A stretch of 64,000 nucleotides of DNA from Asticcacaulis excentricus (GTDB taxonomy: Bacteria; Pseudomonadota; Alphaproteobacteria; Caulobacterales; Caulobacteraceae): positions 186,001 through 250,000 of the forward strand of contig NZ_AP018829.1 of assembly GCF_003966695.1 (NCBI RefSeq), written 5' to 3'. The notes below the pieces were generated by a model that was not told where the DNA came from, made no database searches, and was given only the letters and a program-made list of their open reading frames with translations. The translations under genes and the position numbers were made by a program. This document shows, piece by piece, positions 53,408 to 62,211 of this stretch. Each line of letters opens with the position of its first letter. Position 1 is the stretch's first letter.

Positions 53408-54664
53408 TCAGTAATCGACCGCATAATCCTTCGGGAAGCCCTGACCGGCAAAGGCCTTCTTCTGGGTCCAGTCCTCGGCGGGCACGGTCCAGAAGCTGTC
53501 GCTAGCGGGCAGGCCGAGCGCCAGAAAGCTCTCGGACGTGATGTACATGCTGCCATTGTTAGAGTAGTGGTCCCCTAGTGCCGGATGATGGCCGACAAAA
53601 CCAATGGTCAGATACCCCTCGGATGTGAAGTTCGACGGCGCGCTGAACACCGCGCGATGCACGGCGGTCAGAGCCCCGCGCACCTGCCCTTCCGAAAGTT
53701 TCGCCGGCAGGGCCTTGCGCAGGGCCAGAAGCGCCAGCGGCTGAAACGCCGCCGTGCGATAGGTCAATGAGCGGCCAATCGGCGGATAGGTACCCATGGA
53801 TGAGATGAGGCGTTCCAGGTGCTCGCCATAGCGCTGCATACGCTTCTGCCACTTGGGCAATTCGACCTCAGGTTTGAGGTTGTTGAAGCGCGGCTTCAGC
53901 CGCACCAGCACCTCGAGGATTTCAACCAGCATCGGATAGATGACATAAGAATTATAGTAATCGAAGTGGAACCTCGTCCCATCGGCCACCCAGCCATCGC
54001 CCGCGTACCATTCTTCCATCTTCTTGATCGTCAGATCGACGCGCATCGGGTCCCAGTCTTCGCCGATCATCAGCAGGAAGACCTCGTTCATGGCGGCAAA
54101 TAGCAACCAGTTGGTATAGGGTGGTGACACGCGGCGAAGCTGTTTGATCTCGGTCACGATCCGCGATTTGGTCGTCGCATCAAGCGGCTCCCAGAGCGAC
54201 TTGGGCGCGCGCATCAGGGCATTGGTGAAATAGGCGGAATCGACCAGCGCCTGACCGTGACCACGCCACAGCAGATAGTCAGGGCTCTGTGGATCAACGG
54301 AATGGACATAGGCCTGTAAGGCCTGTTGCGTCAGCGTGCGGCGAACGCGGCCCTCAGCCGTGTCATCCTCCGGCAGGGTCAGCCACGGTGCCACCCCAGC
54401 GATCAGGCGCGCGAAGGCTTCCATATAGGCGACGTCGCGATTACGCCCGTCCCAGGTGGGGCTGACCTCCAGCTGAAACCGGGCTTTCAACTGGCCCTCG
54501 GCCATGTTCGACAGCACCGGCTCGGCTATCTTTTGCAACAGCCCGGCCATATAGGCCCGATCCGTCTCAGGCGCAGCGGTCTTGGGTTTGGCCGCCGACG
54601 CGGCCCCGGCCCCCAGCGCCGCCGTGCCCGCCACAGCCGCAGTCAGAAAATCCCGTCTTTGCAT
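53408..54664 (-). CDS. DUF2264 protein, Tat-exported
   Basis: A 418-residue protein with a twin-arginine signal (MQRRDFLTAAVAGTAALGAG). The body is alpha-helical, matching DUF2264 (PF10022): WDGRNRDVAYMEAFARLIAG, TNWLLFAAMNEVFLLMIGED, and DGWVADGTRFHFDYYNSYVIYPM. The fold is an (alpha/alpha)-barrel-like arrangement; the family is often found beside GH105, PL or uronate genes and is thought to act on glycan ends, though no activity is firmly set. It sits 145 bases after the GH105 gene on the same strand, separated by repeat R1. Confidence 0.85.
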   Translation of the reverse strand: MQRRDFLTAAVAGTAALGAGAASAAKPKTAAPETDRAYMAGLLQKIAEPVLSNMAEGQLKARFQLEVSPTWDGRNRDVAYMEAFARLIAGVAPWLTLPEDDTAEGRVRRTLTQQALQAYVHSVDPQSPDYLLWRGHGQALVDSAYFTNALMRAPKSLWEPLDATTKSRIVTEIKQLRRVSPPYTNWLLFAAMNEVFLLMIGEDWDPMRVDLTIKKMEEWYAGDGWVADGTRFHFDYYNSYVIYPMLVEILEVLVRLKPRFNNLKPEVELPKWQKRMQRYGEHLERLISSMGTYPPIGRSLTYRTAAFQPLALLALRKALPAKLSEGQVRGALTAVHRAVFSAPSNFTSEGYLTIGFVGHHPALGDHYSNNGSMYITSESFLALGLPASDSFWTVPAEDWTQKKAFAGQGFPKDYAVDY

Positions 54665-54704
54665 AGTATCGCCTCCCTGTTGGCGGTCTTTATGTGTTTA
54701 AAGC

Positions 54705-54820
54705 GATGTGCGGAAACGGAGTTCGGCGAAGCCAAAAGTGTGAGCGGTTTTCCGCAAAAACATCGCGACAAAACAAAAACTTAGAGCGAAATGGCGTTTC
54801 TACCTAAAGTCATTTCGCTA
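54705..54820 (+). repeat. Intergenic hairpin repeat R1, copy b
   Basis: Order: GCGGAAACGGAGTTCGGCGA…GCCAAAAGTGTGAGCGGTTTTCCGC, then CATCGCGACAAAACAAAAAC, then the hairpin TTAGAGCGAAATG (54,781-54,793) with CATTTCGCTA (54,811-54,820). Copy a at 19,340-19,470 is the same, inverted. It fills the gap between the DUF2264 start and the GH105 stop and provides that stop codon (TGA at 54,812-54,810). Confidence 0.8.
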
Positions 54821-56900
54821 GTTCCGCGCGACGCGCGTCCAGCCACGTCCGGAAGGCGTCAAGGCTCTTCACGCCTTGCTGATCCTGACTCCACGCCGTG
54901 CCAAAGGCGTAGCGGACGTTCTGCGCATCGCGGAAGGTGACGAAGACGGAGTTGCCGTCATCGCGAACGCCACCATCAATGGCCTCCGGCCGGTAAAACA
55001 CTACGAGGCCCAGCGCGTCATTGGCCAGAGACTGCACACCCCACGAGGCGATATAGGCCCAGCCCGACGCATCCGCCTCCCCCCGCACAAGCGTGACGCC
55101 CGGATGTTTGACGAAGCCCGTCAGCAGCGGGGACTGGCCCCCTTCGCCCCTGGCGCTGACATGGGTCAGGGCCGAACCTTTGCGGATCTCCAGCCGCGTC
55201 GTCAGACGCGACGCGGCCCCGTCAAAGCCCGTATTGCCCACTTCGATGACCGCTGCCGCCGGGCCGTTTTCGATGATCTTCGCCGTGATGGCCGACTTGC
55301 CCAGTTGGGTCGCGCGGTTGTTGCGCAGCACCCCGACACCGCCGATACCGACCGTGTCACCGACCTTGAAGATGTCCATGCCCCACGGCGCCATGGCGTG
55401 ATAGTTGTCAACGCCCTGCCCGATCGTGTGCAGGATGGGGCCCGGCGTCTTCTTGCCGAAGATGTCGATGGCCAGACGCTCATCAAGATACATGCGATAG
55501 GCCGCAAGGTCCGACTCCCAGCCGATCCCCTCGAAGGCCAGCAGGCCATCGTGGATGAAATGCGACTCCGGCACGGTGTAATCCTTGCGCAGATGGAAGA
55601 CACCGCCGCTCAGCACATTGTTGATCAGCGTGCCGCCGTCCTGAACGTTCAACACCGCCTGCACCGGAACCGGCGCGCTTTGCACCGTCAAATCCTTACC
55701 CGGCTTCAGATCAAGATCAGCCACCGCCGTGGCCGCCAGCAAAAACGCCCCGACACCATAGAACTGCGTGTCGTCATAGGAGACGTTTTCCGGACGGTCG
55801 GAAACTGGTTGCACCCAGCCAAACTTGCCATCCGGATGCACGGCGCGCACAAGCGCCGTCCAGCCCTTGCGCAGGGTGGGCTCATACTCACGCGCGTCCA
55901 GCAGACCCGCCTTGATGCCCCAGGCAAAGCCATAGGTGAAGAAGGCCGTACCGCTCGATTCCGGCAGCGACTTGGTGGGATCAGACAACAGCGACGGCGA
56001 CCAGTAGCCATCCGGCTTCTGGATCGTTTTCAGCTTACCCGCCATTTCCTTGAAGATGGTCTCCATGCGTCCCCGCACGGGGTCGCCCTTGGGCAGAAGC
56101 GGGATCATGCGCGCCAGACCGGCAAAGGCCCAGCCATCGCCCCGGCTCCAGAACACCTTTTCCCCATTGGGTCCGCGGCGATCAAAGAAGCGCGAGTCGC
56201 GGAAATACAGGCGCTCCTCCGGATCATAAAGATAGTCGGTCGTCGCCAGAAACTCCTTCTTGGCGTACTCAGCATACTTCGGATCGCCCGTGACACGCGA
56301 CAGCTCGAACCACGCCGGCGGAGCCATGAACAGCGCATCGACCCAGCACCAGCGCTCATCGCAATCGACGCCGCGCGGATCGGAATATTCCCGGTGCTTC
56401 AGGCCCACCTCGGGCGGAAAGGCCAGGATGGTGTCAAACCGCTGTTTCAAAGGCGCAATGGCCTCCGGACCCGCCCCATTTTGCGAAGCCCACAGATAGG
56501 ACTGACCGATCACATGATCATCGGCATGGTAGCGCATAGGGCCCAGTTGCCATTTATTGGCCTGACCACGGGCGAGGATGGTTTGCTTATAGATCGGATT
56601 GCTGGAGTGTTTGGCCATCTCGGTCAGGCCGACAAACAGGGCGCCTTGCACCCAGCCGGTCTTGTGCGGCGTATCGGCAGAGGCATTGGCCGGAATGGCC
56701 CCGCCCGCCAGATTGGCCAGTTGGTACGCCGCCACCTTGTCGGCCAGCGCCATGACCTCCGCCGGACGGTACGGAATGGCACCCTCCGTCTGGGCCGTTG
56801 CCTTTTGAGCGGCTTGCGGCGTCGCCGAGATGGCGTTTAAGGGCAGGCCCGCCGTTACACAGGCCGCAAGGGCGACGGTGGCAAACAGAAACGTTTTCAT
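54810..56900 (-). CDS. GH105 unsaturated uronyl hydrolase fused to DUF4861
   Basis: A 696-residue exported protein (signal MKTFLFATVALAACVTAG). The first half (about 45-410) is an (alpha/alpha)6-barrel GH105 enzyme: RYHADDHVIGQSYLWASQ and the catalytic Asp188 in WCWVDALFMAPP, with SRGDGWAFAGL and ESSGTAFFTYGFAWGIKAGL completing the active cleft. It should remove the unsaturated uronic acid left by a lyase. The second half (about 430-690) matches DUF4861 (QNGLLAFEGIGWESDLAAYR-type, here HDGLLAFEGIGWESDLAAYR…), an accessory domain of unknown role in such enzymes. Start ATG 56,900; upstream in-frame residues are not signal-like. It is 76 bases after the KduI gene. Confidence 0.88.
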   Translation of the reverse strand: MKTFLFATVALAACVTAGLPLNAISATPQAAQKATAQTEGAIPYRPAEVMALADKVAAYQLANLAGGAIPANASADTPHKTGWVQGALFVGLTEMAKHSSNPIYKQTILARGQANKWQLGPMRYHADDHVIGQSYLWASQNGAGPEAIAPLKQRFDTILAFPPEVGLKHREYSDPRGVDCDERWCWVDALFMAPPAWFELSRVTGDPKYAEYAKKEFLATTDYLYDPEERLYFRDSRFFDRRGPNGEKVFWSRGDGWAFAGLARMIPLLPKGDPVRGRMETIFKEMAGKLKTIQKPDGYWSPSLLSDPTKSLPESSGTAFFTYGFAWGIKAGLLDAREYEPTLRKGWTALVRAVHPDGKFGWVQPVSDRPENVSYDDTQFYGVGAFLLAATAVADLDLKPGKDLTVQSAPVPVQAVLNVQDGGTLINNVLSGGVFHLRKDYTVPESHFIHDGLLAFEGIGWESDLAAYRMYLDERLAIDIFGKKTPGPILHTIGQGVDNYHAMAPWGMDIFKVGDTVGIGGVGVLRNNRATQLGKSAITAKIIENGPAAAVIEVGNTGFDGAASRLTTRLEIRKGSALTHVSARGEGGQSPLLTGFVKHPGVTLVRGEADASGWAYIASWGVQSLANDALGLVVFYRPEAIDGGVRDDGNSVFVTFRDAQNVRYAFGTAWSQDQQGVKSLDAFRTWLDARRAELAK

Positions 56901-56976
56901 GGGCGTTCTCTCTGTAGTTTTGATTTCAGACACTGCGGGATGGGTCATGGGCGTGAGCTTCCTCTTTTTCATCGCC

Positions 56977-57825
56977 TCAGGACAACTGGCAGATATCGAG
57001 CGGGACCATATCGTTATAGTCGAGGTTTTCGCCACCCATCGACCAGATAAAGGCATAGCGCGACGTGCCCGCGCCCGTATGTACGGACCAGGGCGGGCAG
57101 ATGACGGCCTGTTCATTACGCACCACCATATGGCGCATCTGATCCGGGCGACCCATAAAGTGAAACACCGCATCGTCTGCGCCAAGGTCAAAATAGAAAT
57201 AGACCTCCGAACGTCGGTCATGGGTATGCGGCGGCATGGTGTTCCACACGCTGCCCGGCTGAAGGAGGGTCAGTCCGACCAGAAGCTGCGCCGATTCGCA
57301 CACACCCGGCACGACAAGCTGATAAATCGTGCGGGCATTGGCGGTTTCCAGCGCCCCGCGATGCAGCGGATGGGCGTCTGCAATCGACAGATGCCTGACC
57401 TCAAAGGCCTTATGCGCTGGCGTGGAGGCCAGATAAAAGCGGGCCGGGTTTTGCGGCGTCAGGGAACGAAAAACGACGCTGTCTATCCCTCTGGGCAGAT
57501 AGAGGGAGTCGTGCACAGCCAGGGTATAATCCACGCCGTTGACGCAGACCGTCCCCACACCCGGACCGATATTTACCGCCGCCATTTCGCGGTTCGACAG
57601 AAAGGCCTGCCCAGCCAGAGACGCCGGTTCGGACATGACCGGCAGCGCGACGGCGCGGTTAACCGGTACGACGCCACCGATTACCAGCCGCTCCTGATGG
57701 ACATAGTTCAAGCGGATGTCATCGGCGACAAACAGACCATCAATAAGATAGCGTTCGCGCAGATCATCCGCCGAGGCCCCCATCAGTTCATCAGGATGGG
57801 TGGCGTAAAAGGTTCGCTCGTACAC
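56977..57825 (-). CDS. kduI: 5-keto-4-deoxyuronate isomerase
   Basis: A 282-residue cupin-type isomerase converting 5-keto-4-deoxyuronate to 2,5-diketo-3-deoxygluconate, the second step after the unsaturated uronate is released. The metal ligands are visible: [17 protein letters not shown] gives two His and the Glu, and [12 protein letters not shown] gives the last His. The N-terminus [14 protein letters not shown] matches family starts, and GTG at 57,825 gives the normal length; the longer ATG at 57,909 adds 28 unfamily-like residues. First gene of the kduI-GH105 transcript, with a candidate operator 105 bases upstream. Confidence 0.93.
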   Translation of the reverse strand: MYERTFYATHPDELMGASADDLRERYLIDGLFVADDIRLNYVHQERLVIGGVVPVNRAVALPVMSEPASLAGQAFLSNREMAAVNIGPGVGTVCVNGVDYTLAVHDSLYLPRGIDSVVFRSLTPQNPARFYLASTPAHKAFEVRHLSIADAHPLHRGALETANARTIYQLVVPGVCESAQLLVGLTLLQPGSVWNTMPPHTHDRRSEVYFYFDLGADDAVFHFMGRPDQMRHMVVRNEQAVICPPWSVHTGAGTSRYAFIWSMGGENLDYNDMVPLDICQLS

Positions 57826-57929
57826 GGAAAGGTCTCTGGGAATAGGGTCTCTGGAACTACGGTTTCGGGCCCTGCACCCGATTTTTATCTTACAAATAGC
57901 ATGTATCATTTTATGATGGCGCAGTCCAT

Positions 57930-57944
57930 ATATCGTGACGAATA
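57930..57944. promoter_or_regulatory. Candidate operator upstream of kduI
   Basis: ATATCG-TGA-CGAATA has the same layout as the perfect palindrome at 53,241-53,255, with one difference in the right arm order. It lies 105 bases before the kduI start in the 412-base gap between kduI and the divergent transporter gene. Confidence 0.45.
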
Positions 57945-58163
57945 ATCTCTGCCTTGGACACCGCTGGTTGATGCGCCTTCAAAAACGCATTGATCCCTTC
58001 GCCCGGATGCGTATGCTGGATGAACAGACCCTCAAACGGGTCAAGCCATGAATAAAGCCCTACGCAACGCAGGGCTCGCGGTTACAAACCGTTTCGTCCA
58101 ACCGGTTTGGACCCACCGCATAAACGAATATCGCCAAAAAAGCGGGTTGAAACCTAGCCAGAT

Positions 58164-58184
58164 TTGTTTCTATATAAGAAACAA
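58164..58184. promoter_or_regulatory. Candidate IclR/KdgR-type operator upstream of the transporter gene
   Basis: TTGTTTCT (58,164-58,171) and AGAAACAA (58,177-58,184) form a perfect 8-base inverted repeat with a 5-base spacer, 54 bases before the transporter start. KdgR-type IclR regulators recognise GAAACA/TGTTTC half-sites, and an IclR gene enters the window at its right end, so binding by that protein is a fair guess. Confidence 0.5.
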
Positions 58185-58237
58185 TTATCTCCATAAATGA
58201 AACTCCAGCCCTTTTACGGCTGCACAGGGAGTTCTGC

Positions 58238-59560
58238 ATGACCGCCTCCGCCCCACCGGCCGCGACGGGCCCGGTCACCCGCTATCGCTGGGTGATCTGC
58301 GCGCTGTTGTTTATCGCCATCGGCATCAACTATATTGACCGCCAGATGATCGGCATCCTGAAGCCCACCCTTCAGGGCGAGCTTCAGTGGACCGAGATCG
58401 ACTATGCCCACATCGTGTTCTGGTTTCAGTGCTTCTATGCCGTAGGCTTTCTGACCTTCGGGCGCGTTATCGACGCGGTCGGTGTGCGCATCGGCTATGC
58501 CGTGGCCTTTACCATCTGGACCATCGCCTCGATCGGCCACGGCCTGATCCACACGGTGACTCAGTTCGCCATTGCCCGCTCGGTTCTGGGCTTTGGGGAG
58601 GCCGGGGCCTTCCCCGCTTCGCTGAAAGCCGTGTCGGAATGGTTCCCGCAGAAGGAGCGCGCGCAGGCCGTCGGCATTTTCAACGCCGGCACGGCCATGG
58701 GGCCGATCATCACGCCCCTGCTCGTCCCGGCCATTACGCTGGCCTTCGGCTGGCGCGCGGCCTTCATCTCCATTGGCATCATCACCGCCCTGTGGCTGGT
58801 GGCGTGGGTGGTCATGTACCGTCGCCCGCAGGAGCACCCGCGCGTCTCCGCAGCCGAGCTGGCGCACATCCAATCCGACGACACGAGCGCTACTGAGACC
58901 GCCGCGCCTACGGCTAAGATCTCGTGGTTCAAGCTCTTGACCTTCCGTCAGACCTGGGCCTATGCGCTGGGCAAGTTCCTGACCGACCCCATTTGGTGGC
59001 TCTATCTGTTCTGGCTGCCGGACTTCCTGCACAAGCGGCATGGCCTTGATCTGAAGACCTTCGGCCCGCCGCTGATCGCCATCTATCTGCTGGCCGATTT
59101 CGGGTCGATCTTTGGCGGCTGGGCCTCGTCCAAGCAACTAAAGGCCGGGCGCACCCCCAATGCGGCGCGCAAATCGACCATGCTGATGTGCGCGCTGCTC
59201 GTTACCCCCATCATCGCGGCGCAGTTCGTCGATAATCTGTGGGGGGCCGTGGCCATTATCGGCCTCGCCGCCGCCTCGCATCAGGCGTGGTCGGCCAATC
59301 TGATGACCCTGCCGTCGGACCTCTTCCCCAAACAGGCCGTGGCTTCGGTCATCGGCATCGGCGGCATGGCCGGGGCGATCGGCGGTATGCTGATGACCAC
59401 CTATAACGGCTATATCCTTGAGCTGTTCAAATCCTATCAGCCGATCTTCTTCGTCGCGGGTTCGGCCTATCTGATCGCCATCCTCGTCATCCACACCCTG
59501 ACGCCCAAGCTCGAAAAGGTCCCCGAAGAGAAGATTTTGAAGGCAAAGACGGATGCGTAA
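58238..59560 (+). CDS. MFS transporter, ExuT-like hexuronate family
   Basis: A 440-residue permease with 12 predicted helices. YRWVICALLFIAIGINYIDR is the characteristic ACS-family start, with RSVLGFGEAGAFPASLKAVSEWFPQKERA between helices 4 and 5, and a central loop around 215-235. These match the anion:cation symporters that import galacturonate, glucuronate or related acids by proton symport. AGGGA precedes the ATG. The gene overlaps the alginate-lyase-family gene by 8 bases, so they form one operon divergent from kduI. Confidence 0.9.
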   Translation: MTASAPPAATGPVTRYRWVICALLFIAIGINYIDRQMIGILKPTLQGELQWTEIDYAHIVFWFQCFYAVGFLTFGRVIDAVGVRIGYAVAFTIWTIASIGHGLIHTVTQFAIARSVLGFGEAGAFPASLKAVSEWFPQKERAQAVGIFNAGTAMGPIITPLLVPAITLAFGWRAAFISIGIITALWLVAWVVMYRRPQEHPRVSAAELAHIQSDDTSATETAAPTAKISWFKLLTFRQTWAYALGKFLTDPIWWLYLFWLPDFLHKRHGLDLKTFGPPLIAIYLLADFGSIFGGWASSKQLKAGRTPNAARKSTMLMCALLVTPIIAAQFVDNLWGAVAIIGLAAASHQAWSANLMTLPSDLFPKQAVASVIGIGGMAGAIGGMLMTTYNGYILELFKSYQPIFFVAGSAYLIAILVIHTLTPKLEKVPEEKILKAKTDA

Positions 59561-60779
59561 TCTCATCGCGCTGAGCCTGATCCTGTCGCTAGGCGCCTCT
59601 GCGGTCGCAGCCGCACCGCTATGCGAAGGCACCAAAGGTTACAGCGCGACCTTTGACGGACGGCGCACCTTCGGCTGGTCCCCGGCGCGGCTTGAGAGCT
59701 TCCGGACCAAGGACCCAAAGGCCCCCGCTGTGGCCAAGGTCATTAAAGACGCCGACAAGGCCCTGACCGCCGGGCCGTGGAGCGTAACGAACAAGACGCG
59801 CACACCGCCGTCCGGAGACAAACACGACTATATGAGTCTGGGGCCCTATTGGTGGCCCGATCCGGCCGTGCCGGGCGGCGAGCCCTATGTCCGGCGCGAC
59901 GGGCAGGTCAATCCGGAGCGCGCTACCGACGCCTTTGACCGCACAGCCATCACCCGCATGGCCGATGCGGTGGAGGCGCTGTCGCTCGCCTATTATTTCA
60001 CCGGCTAGCGCGCCTATGCCGAACGCGCGGCTCTGATCCTGCGCGTGTGGCTCCTCGATCCCGCCACGCGCATGAACCCCAATGTCAACTTCGGTCAGGG
60101 CGTACCCGGCCGCACCAAGGGCCGGGCCGAAGGCCTGATCGACATGGAAAACCTGATCGGGGTGATCGAAGGCGTCGGTCTTCTGGCCCCATCGGGGGCT
60201 TTGACGGCCAAGGACACGGCAGGCCTGCAACAGTGGTTTTCGGACATGGCCGACTGGTTCGTCGCCGATCCACTGGGCAAGGAAGAGGCCGCGGCGCTGA
60301 ATAACCACGCCGTCCATTATGACCATCAGCTGATCACCTTTGCCCTGTTTGCCGGGCGCGCCGACCTCGCGCGGCAGGTGGCAGAAGCCTTTACGAAGCG
60401 CATCGACGCGCAGATCGCCGCCGATGGCCGCCAGCCGAAGGAGCTGGAACGCACGCGCTCTCAGCACTACAGCTACACCAACCTGTCGGCCATGCTCGAT
60501 ATCGCTGCCCTGTCGCGCTGCGTCGGGGTCGATCTGTGGGCGCACGAGGGGCCGCAAGGGCAATCCCTGCGCACCGCCGTCGATTTCCATGCGGGTTTCG
60601 CGGGCGACGGCAAGCCGTGGGCGTGGAAAGAAATCTCGCCCGAACCGGAAATGGTCTATCAGATGCTGCTCAAGGCCGCCGCCGCGACGGAGGATGCAAC
60701 ACTGGCAGCCAAGGCCCAGACCTACGCTGCCGAACACAGCTCAGAGCGTTTTGTGCTCAGAGATGGCCCGGCGTTTTAG
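59553..60779 (+). pseudogene. Alginate-lyase-family gene with in-frame amber codon
   Basis: A 408-codon frame, otherwise intact, encoding an exported (signal MRNLIALSLILSLGASAVAA) helical-barrel protein of the alginate lyase family (PF05426, PL5-like). Hallmarks: GDKHDYMSLGPYWWPDP before the break; NNHAVHYDHQ with the likely catalytic His/Tyr, QHYSYTNLSAMLDIAALSRC and GVDLW after it. A TAG at 60,006-60,008 interrupts …AYYFTG/RAYAERAALILR, where relatives have a polar residue. It is one base away from CAG or AAG, so a point mutation or sequencing error is the simplest cause; a suppressed codon cannot be excluded. Overlaps the transporter gene by 8 bases. The final TAG is part of repeat R1 copy c. 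Confidence 0.85.
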
Positions 60780-60880
60780 AGCGCATTCCGAAAAGTGTGC
60801 AACGGTTTTCGGAATCAAATGCGCGACAAAACAAAGCATTAGAGCGGATTTCGATTCAACCTGAACGAAATCCGCTCTAG
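60778..60880 (+). repeat. Intergenic hairpin repeat R1, copy c
   Basis: Two hairpins joined by the R1 linker GCGACAAAACAAAGCATTAGAGCG. Hairpin 1: ATTCCGAAAA (60,785-60,794) with TTTTCGGAAT (60,806-60,815). Hairpin 2: AGAGCGGATTTCG (60,841-60,853) with CGAAATCCGCTCT (60,866-60,878). It lies between convergent genes; the first TAG closes the lyase-family gene and the last CTA (minus-strand TAG at 60,879-60,877) closes the TonB-like gene. Confidence 0.82.
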
Positions 60881-62088
60881 GACGCCGAGTCTTCCAAACT
60901 GCCGGGCACTTCGTTTTCAGCCGAACCGTCCTTTTCGCGGACAAAACGCACCAGCAGACGGCACCCACTCAGCCCACGCTCAGACGCCCTGAAGGTCGAT
61001 TGCGTGAGCATACGCGAAGCCGCCTGCCCAAATTCCGGCAGAGGGTGGCTCCAGCTTGATTTCAGCCGCACCTGCCCCCACGGCGCAACGTCGAAACTCA
61101 ACATGGCAACGCCTTCGATCCCGAGGCGTGCCGCCTGAGCTGGATAATATTCCGGACGGTAAGTAAAGGTCATCGCTTTGCTGCGCGCCTCCGCCGGACA
61201 GGTCTTTTGCTCGTCAGAGTCGCCGTCCGATCCGGACGTTGTGTTGTTGAGTGTCATAAGCTCGCCTATGCCCGGTTCCACAGGCAGATCGGCGGCGGGA
61301 ATAGCGAAGCTGGTCAGGCACTGTGCCACCGCCTCACCGGGATAGAAGGCGCGCTGGCCAAGGGCCTTTTCAATCGCGTCAAGATTCGTCGTCTCGCCCG
61401 AAGCGCGCAGACGGGGGCCGGTTTTGACCTTGCCACTAGCCAGAATATCGTATCCCGCGACCAGCCATTGCGGACGGCCCGGCGTGCGGCTCAGACGGCT
61501 GGCCTCCGGATAGGCTTTCAGACGGATGCGACGGTCGGCGGCTTTGCAATCCTCCGTACGCGGATCCGAGAGCTTTAGACCGCTGGCATAGTTGCGCAAA
61601 TGCCTGGCCTCATAGGTCAGGGCGCTGGCCATCTCCGGTGAAAAGTCCGTCTTTACGTCCCACGTCATCTTACAGCCGGTGAGCGGCTTTGCCTGCGGCC
61701 CCAGGTTCCAGCCCGCTGCCCAGGCCGGCAGGAATACGTTTCTGGTCAGTCCAAAATCCCCGCCCGCCGGACGGATATTGGTCATCCGGCCATTAGTCAG
61801 CACGTCGAAAGCCAGAGAGTAACCCTTGCGCGAGGCCGGGTCCGAACTATTGAACGTGATGGCCTCACTGTTCTTTACGGCCGGTATTTGCGCCATCAAA
61901 CCGGCTGGAAAGATGAAAGTCGCGGGCCAGCTCAGCGTGCCATTGGCGCAGGTTACCCCGTCGCGCGCCTCAAGGGTAAAGACCTGCGTCTTTGTTATCG
62001 GCGCAGGCTGATAGGTGATCTGCGCCTGCGCGGACACGCCCGCGGCCAAAAACGCCAGCGCCGTAATGGCAGCCACAGTGTGTTTCAT
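60877..62088 (-). CDS. Exported TonB-C-domain protein without membrane anchor
   Basis: A 403-residue protein with a cleavable signal (MKHTVAAITALAFLAAGVSAQAQ) and, at about 315-385, a TonB C-terminal-type domain (YPAQAARLGIEGVAMLSFDV…GQAASRMLTQSTFRA). Real TonB proteins have an N-terminal helix and a Pro-rich spanning region, absent here, so it should be a soluble periplasmic protein that borrows the fold. The middle has several Cys (CKMTWDV, DCKAADR, CLTSF, CPAEAR, GCRLLV). Close relatives are called energy transducer TonB only by domain. Its stop codon lies in repeat R1 copy c. Confidence 0.72.
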   Translation of the reverse strand: MKHTVAAITALAFLAAGVSAQAQITYQPAPITKTQVFTLEARDGVTCANGTLSWPATFIFPAGLMAQIPAVKNSEAITFNSSDPASRKGYSLAFDVLTNGRMTNIRPAGGDFGLTRNVFLPAWAAGWNLGPQAKPLTGCKMTWDVKTDFSPEMASALTYEARHLRNYASGLKLSDPRTEDCKAADRRIRLKAYPEASRLSRTPGRPQWLVAGYDILASGKVKTGPRLRASGETTNLDAIEKALGQRAFYPGEAVAQCLTSFAIPAADLPVEPGIGELMTLNNTTSGSDGDSDEQKTCPAEARSKAMTFTYRPEYYPAQAARLGIEGVAMLSFDVAPWGQVRLKSSWSHPLPEFGQAASRMLTQSTFRASERGLSGCRLLVRFVREKDGSAENEVPGSLEDSAS

Positions 62089-62150
62089 GAAATCCCCCTA
62101 TCTGTGTTCGGCTTTGCGCCCGTCACTCAATTGATACGGCAAATAGGCCT

Positions 62151-62180
62151 GAATGCAAAGTGAAATTGCAGAATGCAAAG
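62151..62180. repeat. Direct repeat of GAATGCAAAG
   Basis: GAATGCAAAG occurs at 62,151-62,160 and again at 62,171-62,180, 20 bases apart (two helical turns), about 65-90 bases before the TonB-like gene start. Between and overlapping them TGCAA…TTGCA forms a weak inverted repeat. Spacing and position suit an activator site, but there is no other support. Confidence 0.3.
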
Positions 62181-62211
62181 CCGTAGCTGATGGATGACTT
62201 ATGACAGGGCC

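Noticed and set aside
54876-56840. Open frame of about 650 codons on the plus strand
   Set aside because: Antisense to the GH105-DUF4861 gene; arginine-rich, low-complexity translation with no domain.
56830-57945. Plus-strand frame of 371 codons across kduI
   Set aside because: KduI on the minus strand has its metal ligands and length; the opposite frame has no recognisable content.
60006-60008. Selenocysteine or pyrrolysine-type recoding at the internal stop
   Set aside because: The codon is TAG, no known bacterial recoding element is visible after it, and the family does not use pyrrolysine; point mutation or sequencing error is simpler.
58214-60737. Long minus-strand frames opposite the transporter and lyase-family genes
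   Set aside because: Both are antisense shadows of strongly recognised families; no start signals.
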